NCBI RefSeq assembly: GCF_000974365.1
Contig: NZ_BAZW01000041.1
Span: 1-37,203, forward strand
DNA: 37,203 nucleotides
Reading direction: 5' to 3'
Source of the DNA: Geofilum rubicundum JCM 15548
GTDB taxonomy: Bacteria; Bacteroidota; Bacteroidia; Bacteroidales; Marinilabiliaceae
Below are positions 16,692-26,863 of this stretch, piece after piece. The translations under genes were made by a program, and so were the position numbers. Below the pieces are notes generated by a model, which saw only the letters and a list, made by a program, of their open reading frames with translations, was not told the DNA's origin and did not search any database. Position 1 is the stretch's first letter. Every line of letters begins with the position of its first letter.

Positions 16692-17459
16692 ATGAAGATT
16701 AAAAAAGTATGGTTATTACTGCCCGTTATAGGGGCAGCGTTGCTGGTGGCTTGTGGACCGGCAAAACCAAAGGAAGCACCTGTCAATACCTTATCCGCCT
16801 TAGAGGAAGAAGAAGGCTGGATGTTGCTTTTTGATGGCGAAACTTTTAACGGATGGCGAGGGTATACCCGCGATGACATCCCTTCGGCCTGGAGCATCGA
16901 CAGTGCTGCCATAAAAATCAACGGGTCAGGTGCCGGGGAAGCAGGTGCCGAGGATGGCGGTGACATTATTTTCGATCAGAAATTTAAAAATTTTGAGTTG
17001 AAATTCGAATGGAAAGTCTCCAAGGGTGGCAACAGCGGGGTCTTTTATCTGGCTCAGGAGTTGGATTCATTCCCCATTTGGCGCTCATCGCCCGAATACC
17101 AGATTCTGGATAATGAAAACCATTTGGATGCCCGTCTTGGGGTAGATGGTAACCGAAAGTCGGCTTCGTTGTACGATTTGATACCGGCCAAGCCTCAAAA
17201 TTCAAAACCTTTTGGTGAATGGAATACCGGTAGCATTGTTGTGTATAAAGGCACTGTTCTTCATTATCAGAATGATGAATTGGTACTCGAATATCATTTG
17301 TGGACGCCCGAGTGGGAACAGATGATTGCGGACAGTAAATTCGCCGGTTGGGAGGAGTTTCTCAATGCCGGCGGTGCCGAACGCAGTGGCTTTATTGGTC
17401 TGCAGGATCATGGCGACGATGTCTGGTTCCGCAATATCAAACTGAAGGAAATGGAATAG
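16692..17459 (+). CDS. 3-keto-disaccharide hydrolase-type (DUF1080) lipoprotein
   Basis: 255 residues. A lipoprotein signal peptide ends at LLVAC (Cys21), so the protein is anchored in the envelope. The jelly-roll domain begins at GWMLLFDGETFNGWRGY, a motif typical of the DUF1080/PF06439 family, and ends DDVWFRNIKLKEM, both of which are family hallmarks; it also has GGNSGVFYLAQE and the SPEYQILDN strand. Members hydrolyse glycosides after 3-oxidation. The gap to the upstream oxidoreductase is 44 bases with no terminator, so they form an operon. A bidirectional terminator follows. Confidence 0.9.
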   Translation: MKIKKVWLLLPVIGAALLVACGPAKPKEAPVNTLSALEEEEGWMLLFDGETFNGWRGYTRDDIPSAWSIDSAAIKINGSGAGEAGAEDGGDIIFDQKFKNFELKFEWKVSKGGNSGVFYLAQELDSFPIWRSSPEYQILDNENHLDARLGVDGNRKSASLYDLIPAKPQNSKPFGEWNTGSIVVYKGTVLHYQNDELVLEYHLWTPEWEQMIADSKFAGWEEFLNAGGAERSGFIGLQDHGDDVWFRNIKLKEME

Positions 17460-17490
17460 ATCGCTTTTTTTTTATTGATTTGTAAAAAAG

Positions 17491-17515
17491 TCCCGAATGG
17501 CTCAGCCATTCGGGA
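17491..17515. terminator. Bidirectional intrinsic terminator
   Basis: TCCCGAATGGC and GCCATTCGGGA form an 11-bp perfect stem with a TCA loop, flanked by A-rich and T-rich tracts. It separates the convergent DUF1080 and YiiX-like genes. Confidence 0.92.
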
Positions 17516-17522
17516 TTGTTTT

Positions 17523-18176
17523 TTAGTAGCTGATCTGTCCCATCCATTGCAAATGCTCAGATGCCGCCAGTCCATTCGGATTACAACCGGGCAACCCTTC
17601 GGGGATTTCCAGGTCCAAAGCCTCATAATGTTTGACCCAACCTGGGTGAAATTCACCTGTGGCCGGGTTTTTAAAGGTCATGGGCTCCAGCTCAAAAACC
17701 TGATGCGCCTCGTAAAGGGTGTATAGTAAACCGGAACAATAATGCGCCTTTCCACCCATGATGTAGGTAGAGTCATAAGGCAGTCCCAATAGTTGATGGG
17801 CATTTTCCAAAGCCTCTGGAATATAGCCTTGATGGGCCTCATTCAAGCGGTAAACGTCGGCCACTTTTCGGCTCTCTAAAAACTGGTTCAGCGGCTCACG
17901 ACAAACCCCTTTTTCAGGTGCTGCATGAATGACCCAAATTTGCTGGCCTTCCTTTTCCACCATCCCCATATGCGTGTAATTGGTCGCCAAATCGGTTTGC
18001 GTTACCTCGTCAATGGCCTTGGATAAGTTACCTTCGGCGGTCATGGTGGGACCAGTAAAGAGCATATCACCGTCTTGCAGGTCTGACCGACTAAATGCTG
18101 AATCACATGAAAGCAGCCTTAATGTGCCAACCATTGCTGTAATGAAGAATGCCTGTTTAAATATGAAAGGAATCAT
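17523..18176 (-). CDS. YiiX/YaeF-type permuted papain-fold amidase, lipoprotein
   Basis: 217 residues. A signal segment ends in LLSC, a likely lipobox (Cys24). The permuted NlpC/P60 pattern is visible: LQDGDMLFTG start, catalytic-type His in NYTHMGMV (near residue 70), VIHAAPEKGVCREPL and the Cys in HYCSGLLYTLYEA (near residue 150). Members of this group are predicted cysteine amidases or lipid-acting hydrolases in the envelope. The gene is monocistronic by appearance, as 60 bases separate it from the upstream membrane protein, which is on the same strand. Substrate unknown. Confidence 0.82.
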   Translation of the reverse strand: MIPFIFKQAFFITAMVGTLRLLSCDSAFSRSDLQDGDMLFTGPTMTAEGNLSKAIDEVTQTDLATNYTHMGMVEKEGQQIWVIHAAPEKGVCREPLNQFLESRKVADVYRLNEAHQGYIPEALENAHQLLGLPYDSTYIMGGKAHYCSGLLYTLYEAHQVFELEPMTFKNPATGEFHPGWVKHYEALDLEIPEGLPGCNPNGLAASEHLQWMGQISY

Positions 18177-18236
18177 CTGATACCCGTTAATAATTTAAAA
18201 AATTGGAGCCCTGTTTTCCGCCTTCAGAAATACAGG

Positions 18237-19775
18237 TTAGAACAATAAAGCATACAAAACGCCCAAAACCCCTAAGAGTGCTAGTGCATAAACCAGTTTG
18301 GCAGGCATCACGCCATTGTTTTCAGCGGTTTTGCCAAAAATACCGAAGACCAGGGGGTGCACCAAAAATGGCATAGCAAATACAAAGGCAATCAATCCGG
18401 AAGCTTGCTCGCCAAACATGCCGCCTTGTATGGCAGCGAAGAGTCCGAAATGCGAAATGGCGGATGCATTGGCCATCACAGAATCGTTGAGCCCCATACC
18501 GCCCAAATTGAGAATGAGCAATCCACCGAATACAGCCACCAACTGCCAGCCTAAAGAAAAGACCATCAATCCTTTAACTTCTTTGGCATCCTCCCTGTTG
18601 GCCTTTTTTAACAGACGAATGGCCCAATACGTCAGACCTAAACCAACCGCCACAATGGCCAGCGTGTAGGGAATGAGCAGTTTACCGGTGGTGGCGCTGG
18701 CCGCCAGCACGGAAAACACAAATATGTGACCAATAAAAGGGATGTTGATCATAATGGGAGCGCGCACCTGGGCTTCGTAGCCCAAATCGCCTGCTGTGCA
18801 GGCACCTGTCAGACCAGAATGCGACAGCGACCCTGCCATGCCCGGAGCCAGATTCCTGATGTTGTTGGCCTTGGCCCAGCCAATGAGCAGGGCCAGTCCG
18901 CCAAACATCCACAGGAGCTGACCAAAAAAGCCAAAAGATAATACAGCCGTCATGCCAGTCAGTGAAAAGGCCTCTGCAATGCGGGAGCCACCTACCATAA
19001 AATTGGCGGCCAATACCACAGGAATTCCGGCAAACAGGAGGGCGCGAATGGTGGGGCCAAATTTCCAGCGTGAGAAAGTCATGCCTAAGGTGACCGATAA
19101 AACCATGGCAAAGAAAATCTCGGGAAGTGCAATAATCGGACGCACCCAGCCGGCCATGTGCCAGGACAGTACCAGGACGCTCAAAATCAAGGCCGATTCC
19201 AGCATGCCTTTACGGATATAAACCGGTTTATTGGTGATTTTAGCCCTGTAGTCGATGAGAATGATGGATCCCACCAAACCGATGTATCCCAATAGCGGAT
19301 AAAAACTATCCAGGGGTTCATTGTTGTCATAACCGACTATCACGCGTTTCAGGGATTCTATACCTATTAAAATAAAAAAGGCCCGAATCAAAAACATAAA
19401 CTGGGTAAACTTGGTCCCCAAAAACATCTCATCGGTGGAAGGCTCCACAATATCTTTTAAATCGATTTCCTGTTTCGATATGAGCTTGCGGATTTCTTGT
19501 CCCCCCACAAAAAAGGAGGCACTCAATGCGGTAATCGTTACCTTGCTGGCAAAATCTACAATCGGGAATTCTGTCAGACCTGGCGTTCCCATCCCCGTTG
19601 TAACCATGACATAGCCCATCATCAACCCGAACACAACGATGATCAGGATGGGGGAATAGCGGGTGCCTGCCACAAAGGTGCGCGACACCAGAACCATTGA
19701 AATTACCAGTAAAAAAGTCAGCCAAAACTGGTTTAAAATGTGAGCATTGGCCATTTGGTCAGTAAAATACTCCAT
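18237..19775 (-). CDS. Large polytopic membrane protein, unrecognised family
   Basis: 512 residues from ATG 19775 (MEYFTDQMANAHILNQF); an in-frame ATG at 19820 would add 15 residues. I count about 13-15 hydrophobic segments through the whole length, a charged cytoplasmic-type loop near residues 105-120 (SKQEIDLKDIVEPSTDE) and another near 405. A Gly/Ser-rich pair of loops (APGMAGSLSHSGLTGACTAGDLG near residue 320) resembles re-entrant loops of secondary transporters such as glutamate or sodium symporters. I cannot name a substrate. It is followed by the YiiX-like gene on the same strand. Confidence 0.75.
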   Translation of the reverse strand: MEYFTDQMANAHILNQFWLTFLLVISMVLVSRTFVAGTRYSPILIIVVFGLMMGYVMVTTGMGTPGLTEFPIVDFASKVTITALSASFFVGGQEIRKLISKQEIDLKDIVEPSTDEMFLGTKFTQFMFLIRAFFILIGIESLKRVIVGYDNNEPLDSFYPLLGYIGLVGSIILIDYRAKITNKPVYIRKGMLESALILSVLVLSWHMAGWVRPIIALPEIFFAMVLSVTLGMTFSRWKFGPTIRALLFAGIPVVLAANFMVGGSRIAEAFSLTGMTAVLSFGFFGQLLWMFGGLALLIGWAKANNIRNLAPGMAGSLSHSGLTGACTAGDLGYEAQVRAPIMINIPFIGHIFVFSVLAASATTGKLLIPYTLAIVAVGLGLTYWAIRLLKKANREDAKEVKGLMVFSLGWQLVAVFGGLLILNLGGMGLNDSVMANASAISHFGLFAAIQGGMFGEQASGLIAFVFAMPFLVHPLVFGIFGKTAENNGVMPAKLVYALALLGVLGVLYALLF

Positions 19776-19887
19776 CGCAAATATATTAGGATTATAAAAA
19801 AAAGAATGTGTCAGGAACACGCTAAATGCTGAATATTAATCAGCGAGCGTGACAAAAATATACTTTTTTTTGTAATCCCAAGGTAGA

Positions 19888-20259
19888 TTAAATGCCTAAA
19901 GCACGCGTCAAATCGTCTAATTTATCCAGGTGCAGGGTGCACATTTGCTCCATTTTATCTCTGAGTTTCAAATGAAGATGCATGTATTCATGCGTTTGCG
20001 TTATCGGGAAATCCTTATTGTAATACTGAATCTCCTGCTCCTGAACCTTAATTCGGTTGAGGGTCTGATGCAATTGTGCTTCATGCTCTTCAAGTACCAT
20101 CATTTCCACCGTGTTCATCTCCTTGCCGGAATGATGCCTGGTCACCTCTTCATTGCGGGCTTTGACAATCTCAATTTCCTTTAGGAAACAACTCAAACGA
20201 TTTTTCCAGAGTTTATATTCAAAGTCCAGATCCATCAAATACACATCGCCTTTCTTCAT
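19888..20259 (-). CDS. Small coiled-coil protein, unknown function
   Basis: 123 residues, highly charged and mostly helical, with heptad-like stretches (residues about 20-80, LSCFLKEIEIVKARNEEV and HQTLNRIKVQEQEIQYY). No signal peptide and no membrane segment. Family not recognised. It lies downstream of a strong terminator (20361-20396) that isolates it from the thioredoxin operon, so it should have its own promoter in the 100 bases between them, though I see no perfect -7 box. Confidence 0.65.
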   Translation of the reverse strand: MKKGDVYLMDLDFEYKLWKNRLSCFLKEIEIVKARNEEVTRHHSGKEMNTVEMMVLEEHEAQLHQTLNRIKVQEQEIQYYNKDFPITQTHEYMHLHLKLRDKMEQMCTLHLDKLDDLTRALGI

Positions 20260-20360
20260 AATCGTAGTGGTTTTAGAGGTTGGCTTTTTGCTTTAGATTG
20301 CTTACGATAATACTTTGCTGTAAAATAGAAATTTTTAGGGAATAGTACAAGAGCCTCAAG

Positions 20361-20396
20361 AAAAAGCGACCAGGCCCCACGGCCTGGTCGCTTTTT
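20361..20396 (-). terminator. Strong intrinsic terminator of the thioredoxin operon
   Basis: AAAAAGCGACCAGGCC and GGCCTGGTCGCTTTTT pair perfectly over 16 bp around CCAC. It lies about 80 bases downstream of the trx stop on the minus strand and ahead of the coiled-coil gene. Confidence 0.95.
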
Positions 20397-20475
20397 TTGA
20401 GGGTATTATTTTCAGTTTATGAAATATCGTGATCATTCAGAGACACATCGCTTGACTCGTTTGCTCTTAATATCC

Positions 20476-20892
20476 TTAAGCATTCCGGATTTTTTTCAAT
20501 AAAAAGTCCTTGCTCTTAACACCTACAAAGCGATTAACTTCCTTTCCGTCTTTCAACAAAAGCAGGGTGGGGATGCTGCGTACCTGAAATTTACCGGCCA
20601 GGTTTTGAAATTCCTCCACATTGACTTTGGCTACTCTTGCCTGGCCGTGCACATTTTCGGCCACCTGATTAAGGACGGGGGCCATCATCTTGCATGGCAT
20701 GCACCACGAGGCCCAGAAATCAATCAACACAATGCCTTTGGCGGTCTCCTTGTTGAAATTTTTATCTGTTAAATGGCTTATTTCTTCGCTGTCCGGTAAT
20801 TTGGAAAAATGCTTGATGCGTCGATAATTGAGGTATGAATATCCTGCAAATACGACTATAAACGTAATTAACCCTATTAATATTGGATGCAT
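20476..20892 (-). CDS. Membrane-anchored thioredoxin
   Basis: 138 residues. One N-terminal transmembrane helix (about residues 3-22) is followed by a linker and a thioredoxin domain with active site WCMPC (Cys64, Cys67) and the cis-proline in RSIPTLLLLKDG. The CMPC dipeptide differs from the usual CGPC, which may shift the redox potential. Because the domain follows a single N-terminal helix and Arg/Lys residues follow it (NYRRIKH), the thioredoxin domain is predicted cytoplasmic by the positive-inside rule, though this is not certain. Last gene of a three-gene redox operon. Confidence 0.9.
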   Translation of the reverse strand: MHPILIGLITFIVVFAGYSYLNYRRIKHFSKLPDSEEISHLTDKNFNKETAKGIVLIDFWASWCMPCKMMAPVLNQVAENVHGQARVAKVNVEEFQNLAGKFQVRSIPTLLLLKDGKEVNRFVGVKSKDFLLKKIRNA

Positions 20893-20916
20893 TGGTTCTA
20901 TTTCTGTTGCGTTAAA

Positions 20917-21876
20917 CTAGTTGACCAGCAGGCTTTTCTTTTTGGATTTCAGCTTATGGATGTAATCCGATGCGGCTAAGGCCGCCACGGTCGCATCACC
21001 AACAGCCGTGGTTACCTGACGGTAGCGTTTGGCGATGGCATCGCCGGCTCCATAGACACCGGGAATAGGGGTTTCCATTTCTGCATTCACCACCATTTCA
21101 CCCCTTTGGTTCAAATCCAGTTTTCCTTTCAGAAATTCGGTATTGGGCACATAGCCGATAAAAATGAATACCCCGTCGGTTTTGAACCGTTCCGTTTCGT
21201 TGGTGTTTACATTCGTGATATCCACCGCTTCCAGATTCTCCCCGCCGTAAAAAGCAGAGACTTTGGAGGTCATTCTAAATTGGATTTTGGGGTGAGCTTT
21301 GGCTTCTTCTATGGCATGCTCAAAGGCCTGGAAATGGTCAAATTGGTGGACAATGGTTACTTTGGAAGCATATTTGGTCAGTGATACCGCCTCTTCGAGC
21401 GCTGAATTACCACCGCCCACTACCACAATTTCCTTGTCCGTAAAAAAATCACCATCGCAGGTGGCGCAGTAAGAAATGCCCTTTCCTTTGTAGGCAGACT
21501 CACCGGTCACGCCAAGGGTGCGACTGCGGCCTCCGGGGGTCAGGATGATGGCGTCTGCTGTGTAGGTGGTCCCGTTGGAAAGGGTCACCCGTTTCAACTC
21601 CTCCGACAACTGAAGGTCATCAATGCCAATGTTGGATTTGATGTCGCAACCAAATTTCTGTGCCTGTTTTTTCATAATGTTACCCAGCATGTAGCCATTG
21701 ATGGATTCCACACCGGGGTAATTGGCAATTTCGTGCGTGAGAACCATTTGTCCCCCAACGGTCCCCTCACTTAAAATGAGGGTCCTGACGCGGGCCCGCG
21801 ACAGGTAAATACCTGCCGTGAGTCCCGCCGGTCCACCACCAATTACAATTGTATCATAATGGTTCTTACTTTCCAT
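20917..21876 (-). CDS. trxB: Thioredoxin-disulfide reductase (second paralogue)
   Basis: 319 residues. It has the same architecture as the first reductase but no N-terminal extension: IVIGGGPAGLTAGIYLSRA, redox CATCDGDFF near residue 135, NADPH loop VVGGGNSALEEAVSL and C-terminal GVYGAGDAI. The start is 2 bases from the stop of the thioredoxin-like gene and the thioredoxin gene follows 24 bases later, so all three are co-transcribed. Two reductases in one window suggest that this copy is dedicated to the neighbouring thioredoxins and under separate control. Confidence 0.95.
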   Translation of the reverse strand: MESKNHYDTIVIGGGPAGLTAGIYLSRARVRTLILSEGTVGGQMVLTHEIANYPGVESINGYMLGNIMKKQAQKFGCDIKSNIGIDDLQLSEELKRVTLSNGTTYTADAIILTPGGRSRTLGVTGESAYKGKGISYCATCDGDFFTDKEIVVVGGGNSALEEAVSLTKYASKVTIVHQFDHFQAFEHAIEEAKAHPKIQFRMTSKVSAFYGGENLEAVDITNVNTNETERFKTDGVFIFIGYVPNTEFLKGKLDLNQRGEMVVNAEMETPIPGVYGAGDAIAKRYRQVTTAVGDATVAALAASDYIHKLKSKKKSLLVN

Positions 21877-21878
21877 AA

Positions 21879-22235
21879 TTATGCTTTTACGGGTACGCCA
21901 AATTGCTCATTTAAAATAGAGGTTACCTGATCACGGCTCTGAATACTGGATGTCGCTTTAACCACTTTGCCATTTTTGTAATAGATGGTGAAAGGTATGC
22001 CCATAAAACCACGCACTTCAGGAAGATTGCGAATAACATGTGCTTCCGGATTGTCAAATTCCATGTCGAAGAATTTCACGTGTCCGTATTCCTCTTCCAG
22101 TTCTTCCATGATGCCGTATACGGGAATACACATGGGGCCCATGCGGCCACAGCATACCATTACATTTTCGTTTTCGTTGATGATTGTGGCGTGTTGATCC
22201 GCCGTCTCGATGTGATTTAAATTGGTGTACAACAT
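21879..22235 (-). CDS. Atypical thioredoxin-like protein with altered active site
   Basis: 118 residues with the thioredoxin fold: a strand VMVCCGRMGPMCIPVY, the helix IMEELEEEYGHVKF and the cis-proline loop GIPFTIYYKNG (Pro81). In an alignment by eye with WCGPC the nucleophile Cys is replaced by Gly33, and only the second Cys (Cys36) stays; two extra Cys (28, 29) sit just ahead. It thus has C-x6-C rather than CxxC spacing. It is the first gene of the operon with trxB and trx, so it probably exchanges electrons with that reductase or binds a metal or peroxide. Function is not established. Confidence 0.85.
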   Translation of the reverse strand: MLYTNLNHIETADQHATIINENENVMVCCGRMGPMCIPVYGIMEELEEEYGHVKFFDMEFDNPEAHVIRNLPEVRGFMGIPFTIYYKNGKVVKATSSIQSRDQVTSILNEQFGVPVKA

Positions 22236-22296
22236 GATTTTTTTATTTTATAGTTATTAATTTGTTGGGGGATTATTATCCCTTTCTCTCTGTTGA

Positions 22297-22304
22297 CAAA
22301 ATTA
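22297..22304 (-). promoter_or_regulatory. -7 box TAATTTTG for the redox operon
   Basis: Perfect TAnnTTTG on the minus strand, about 62 bases ahead of the ATG at 22235. Confidence 0.5.
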
Positions 22305-22326
22305 CAAGGTCCTCGTCATTTTTAAC

Positions 22327-22334
22327 TAAATTTG
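22327..22334 (+). promoter_or_regulatory. -7 box TAAATTTG for the Crp/Fnr gene
   Basis: Perfect TAnnTTTG on the plus strand, about 78 bases ahead of the ATG at 22413. It lies inside a longer inverted repeat (GGTCCTCGTC at 22308-22317, GACGAGAACC at 22341-22350, one mismatch). Confidence 0.5.
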
Positions 22335-22357
22335 TCGCTCGACGAGAACCGCCTCTC

Positions 22358-22386
22358 AGTTGATCTAGCTCAACTTATTTGTTGAG
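22358..22386. promoter_or_regulatory. Two overlapping FNR/CRP-like palindromes
   Basis: AGTTGA-N6-TCAACT (22358-22375) and CTCAAC-N6-GTTGAG (22369-22386) are both perfect and share the central TCAAC arm. The first contains TTGAT-N4-CTCAA, one mismatch from the FNR consensus TTGAT-N4-ATCAA. They lie between the divergent redox operon and its presumed Crp/Fnr regulator, downstream of the regulator's -7 box and upstream of that of the operon. Confidence 0.6.
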
Positions 22387-22412
22387 GTTAATCGGTGTTA
22401 AATGTTTGAAGC

Positions 22413-23105
22413 ATGAAAACCATTCAGGAAAATGACCATGAATTTATTTGTGATATTGACGCACCCTGCTTTCATATGCTGGTAGGCGAGGAGCTCGACC
22501 TGGTGCGCGAGAGTAAGACCCAGGTTTTATTCAGAAAAGGGGAGAACCTGACCAAGCAGGGGACTTTTGCTTCCTATATTCTGTTTATTATTAAGGGCGT
22601 TGTAAAGCAGCATCTGGAAGAAGGGGATAAGAATTACAATCTGCGCCTGATTAAACCGGGTGAATTTGTGGGACTGTCCACCGTTTTTGGAAAAAACACC
22701 TACAATTATTCCACCATAGCCCTGACGGATACCCAAACCTTGCTGATTGAGAAAAGTGCCATTGAGCAACTGACGCGTAACAACGGGCAGTTTGCCTTTA
22801 ATCTCATTCAACGCTATTGTGAGCAAAGTGCCATGTTGTATGGCAGTATTCGTAATTTGATGTATAAGCAGATGAATGGTCGCCTGGCCGATGCGCTGCT
22901 CTATTTAAGCGGGGAGGAGTGGGGCACTTATGATGTGTTTACCCTCTTGAGCAGAAAGGACCTCAGCGATTTTGCCGGCATTTCTACAGAGAGCACGGTC
23001 AAGCTGCTGAAGGCCCTGGAAAAGGACGGCATCATTCAATTGAACGATAAAAACATAGCCATACTGAATCGCCCTGTTTTGCAGGAAATTGCTGAGAAGG
23101 GGTGA
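22413..23105 (+). CDS. Crp/Fnr-family transcriptional regulator
   Basis: 230 residues. The N-terminal effector domain (about 25-130, cupin-like, with GENLTKQGTFASYILFIIKGVV and PGEFVGLSTVF) leads through a dimer helix to a C-terminal winged helix (SRKDLSDFAGISTESTVKLLKALEKDG). Cys13 and Cys19 (FICDIDAPCFHM) resemble part of an FNR-type cysteine cluster, but the four-Cys set of E. coli FNR is not complete, so an iron-sulfur sensor is unproven. Divergent from the redox operon, with palindromes between them, it most likely controls that operon. The final codons AEKG and the stop are encoded by repeat array R4. Confidence 0.9.
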   Translation: MKTIQENDHEFICDIDAPCFHMLVGEELDLVRESKTQVLFRKGENLTKQGTFASYILFIIKGVVKQHLEEGDKNYNLRLIKPGEFVGLSTVFGKNTYNYSTIALTDTQTLLIEKSAIEQLTRNNGQFAFNLIQRYCEQSAMLYGSIRNLMYKQMNGRLADALLYLSGEEWGTYDVFTLLSRKDLSDFAGISTESTVKLLKALEKDGIIQLNDKNIAILNRPVLQEIAEKG

Positions 23106-23208
23106 GAAGGGTGAGAAGGGTGGATTGGGTAGTAAGGGGGGATTGGGTAGGAAAGGTAGGAAGGGGCGATTGGGATGAAAGGAATGGAAGGGTTGGTTGG
23201 GTAGATGG
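23092..23208 (+). repeat. G-rich 9-bp tandem repeat array R4
   Basis: Twelve consecutive nonamers fill 23101-23208 without a single indel: GGTGAGAAG twice, GGTGGATTG, GGTAGTAAG, GGGGGATTG, GGTAGGAAA, GGTAGGAAG, GGGCGATTG, GGATGAAAG, GAATGGAAG, GGTTGGTTG, GGTAGATGG. GCTGAGAAG (23092-23100) extends the series into the coding region. The first unit carries the Crp/Fnr gene's stop (TGA at 23103-23105). The G-rich strand is the sense strand. Confidence 0.95.
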
Positions 23209-23227
23209 AAGATGTCAGATAATACAT

Positions 23228-23261
23228 AACAAAGCCGGGTACTTTTGTATCCGGCTTTGTT
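23228..23261. terminator. Bidirectional intrinsic terminator
   Basis: AACAAAGCCGG and CCGGCTTTGTT form an 11-bp perfect outer stem, continued by TAC/GTA around TTTT after one G/T step. It lies between repeat array R4 and the convergent yidC stop. Confidence 0.85.
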
Positions 23262-23295
23262 ATTTGGTTATTCGTCTTATTGTTGAAGGCGTGTC

Positions 23296-25163
23296 TTATC
23301 GCTTCTTGCTACCTTTTTTCAGCTGCTGTTGCTGCTTGGTCATGTCTTCCAGACGCTGGGCAAATTTTGATTTTTTGACCGGTTTCTTTTGCTGGGCCTG
23401 AATCTTCCTCAATAACAATTTTTCATCCACAAACTGACGAATCAGCAGGGTTTGTCCAATGGTAATCAAAGTCGATACAAAGTAGTAGTAACTCAAACCA
23501 GAAGAGTAGCTGTTAAAGAAGAACAGGAACATCACCGGCATCATGTACATCATCGTTTTCATACCCGGCATTTGGTTGGCCGACTGCGTCATCTCTGCAT
23601 TCATCTTGGTATAAATGATGTTGGCAGCAGCCATTAACAGGGTAAAGAGACTCACGTGTGCCCCGTAGAAAGGAATGTTGAAAGGCAGTTCCAGAATCGA
23701 ATCATAGGTCGACAAATCCGTCGCCCACAAGAAACTTTCCTGACGCAATTCGATGGATGCCGGGAAAAAGCGGAACAAGGCAATCAAAATAGGCATCTGC
23801 AAAAGCATGGGCAAACAGCCCCCCATGGGGTTGACGCCGGCTTTCTTGTACAGGGCCATGGTGGCCTGCTGGCGCTCCATGGCTTTGTCCTTTGGTATGC
23901 GCTCGTTGATCTCATCTATCTGAGGCTTTAAGACCTTCATTTTAGCGGATGAGATGTAGGATTTATAGGTGAGCGGAAATAAAATTAATTTGATTAAGAC
24001 GGTGAGCAGAAGTATGATGATACCATAGCTGCCAATGAAGCCTTCCAGAAAGTGAAAAACGGGAATGACGGCATATCTGTTGATCCATCCCAATATACCC
24101 CATCCCAGGTCAATCAATTGGTTCAATTCCAATTCCTTGTCATAGCTGTTCAGGGTGTAAAAACGGTTGGGCCCAAAATAGAACCGAAAGCCAATTTCCT
24201 GATTGCTGCTAAAGTCAATGGGCACCACGGCCTCGGCTTTGTTGTAGCGCAGGAAGGGACTGCTTTCATCTTCTTCAATATTGCTTTCAATCAAGGCACT
24301 GGCAAAAGGTTCATTGGCAATGAACACCGATGTGAAAAACTGACCTTTAAAGCCAATCCATTTGACTTTGGTACGCAAATCTTCACTATCGTTTTTAGTG
24401 GCCTTTAGCAGTCCACTTCATCCAGGTGGTATTTGTAATAGAGGCCTGAATATTGTTGTTCATGTGTCCGGCTTTTTTCAAAAGCGGGCATTTCCACATA
24501 CCAGTTGATATCAATGCTTCCCCTGGGGGTGGCCATCAAGTTATTCAGGTTGTTGGTATTCAGTTTGAATTGGGTCATGTACTCATCCGGGGGCAAAACG
24601 TAGCTGAATTGAAGACTTTCGCCTACATCCGTGCCCAATTCAAATACAATGCTGCTGTCGTTCTGTAATTTGGCGTCGAAATATAAATCGTTGGTATTAA
24701 ATACCCGGGTGTTGTGTGTGAAAGTAAAACCAAATTTGTTGCCTTCTCCATCAAACAAAATCAACGGTTCTCCCAGATGGGTTTCGTATTCTTTCAACTC
24801 TACTGAATAGATACGGCCGCCACGGTTGCTAAAGACGATACGCACCTTATTGTTTTCAACCGTATAGAACTGTTGTTCCCCTTCCACAAAGGGAGCCATA
24901 TGGCCATAAATTTGCTGGTTACGGTCGTTGCGTACCGTGTCATCTGCCAATGCTTCATCTGGAGACAATTCAACAGGGGCTTGTTCGGCAGCCTGTCTGG
25001 CTGCTGCATCCAGCTCCTGTTGCTGGAGCATTTCCACTCTCTGTAATGAGTCGCGCTGTTGTCGTATGGCTTCAATTTCGTCAGAGGATGGCTTGTTGAT
25101 AAACCAGAAACCTATCAATATTAGTGTGATGAGCACTAAACCGGTTATCGAATTTTTATCCAT
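23296..25163 (-). CDS. yidC: Membrane protein insertase YidC (one apparent frameshift)
   Basis: The N-terminal frame (MDKNSITGLVLITLILIGFW..., to ...YHLDEVDC) and the C-terminal frame (...LRTKVKWIGFKGQFFTS...) join after addition of one base near 24405-24413, giving about 622 residues, the normal length for Bacteroidota YidC. Present are the N-terminal membrane anchor, a large periplasmic domain (about 40-350) and the conserved five-helix insertase core (GIIILLLTVLIKLILFPLTY; NPMGGCLPMLLQMPILIALF). The C-terminus is basic and Gln/Lys-rich, a ribosome-binding type tail. It is 75 bases downstream of pyrG on the same strand, probably one unit. As the gene is essential, the break is most likely a sequence error. 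Confidence 0.92.
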
Positions 25164-25238
25164 TTTAAGTTGTTATGTTGTTGATATCAGTCTTTTATCT
25201 TGTTCCGTCCGTTGATTTGAGCGGTGTTTTTGAATCGC

Positions 25239-26863
<1,625 letters not shown>

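Noticed and set aside
19778-19785. TATATTTG as promoter of the large membrane protein
   Set aside because: It ends 2 bases before the ATG at 19775, too close for a leader; the start or promoter must differ.
23101-23208. CRISPR array
   Set aside because: Units are 9 bases with no spacers and there are no cas genes.
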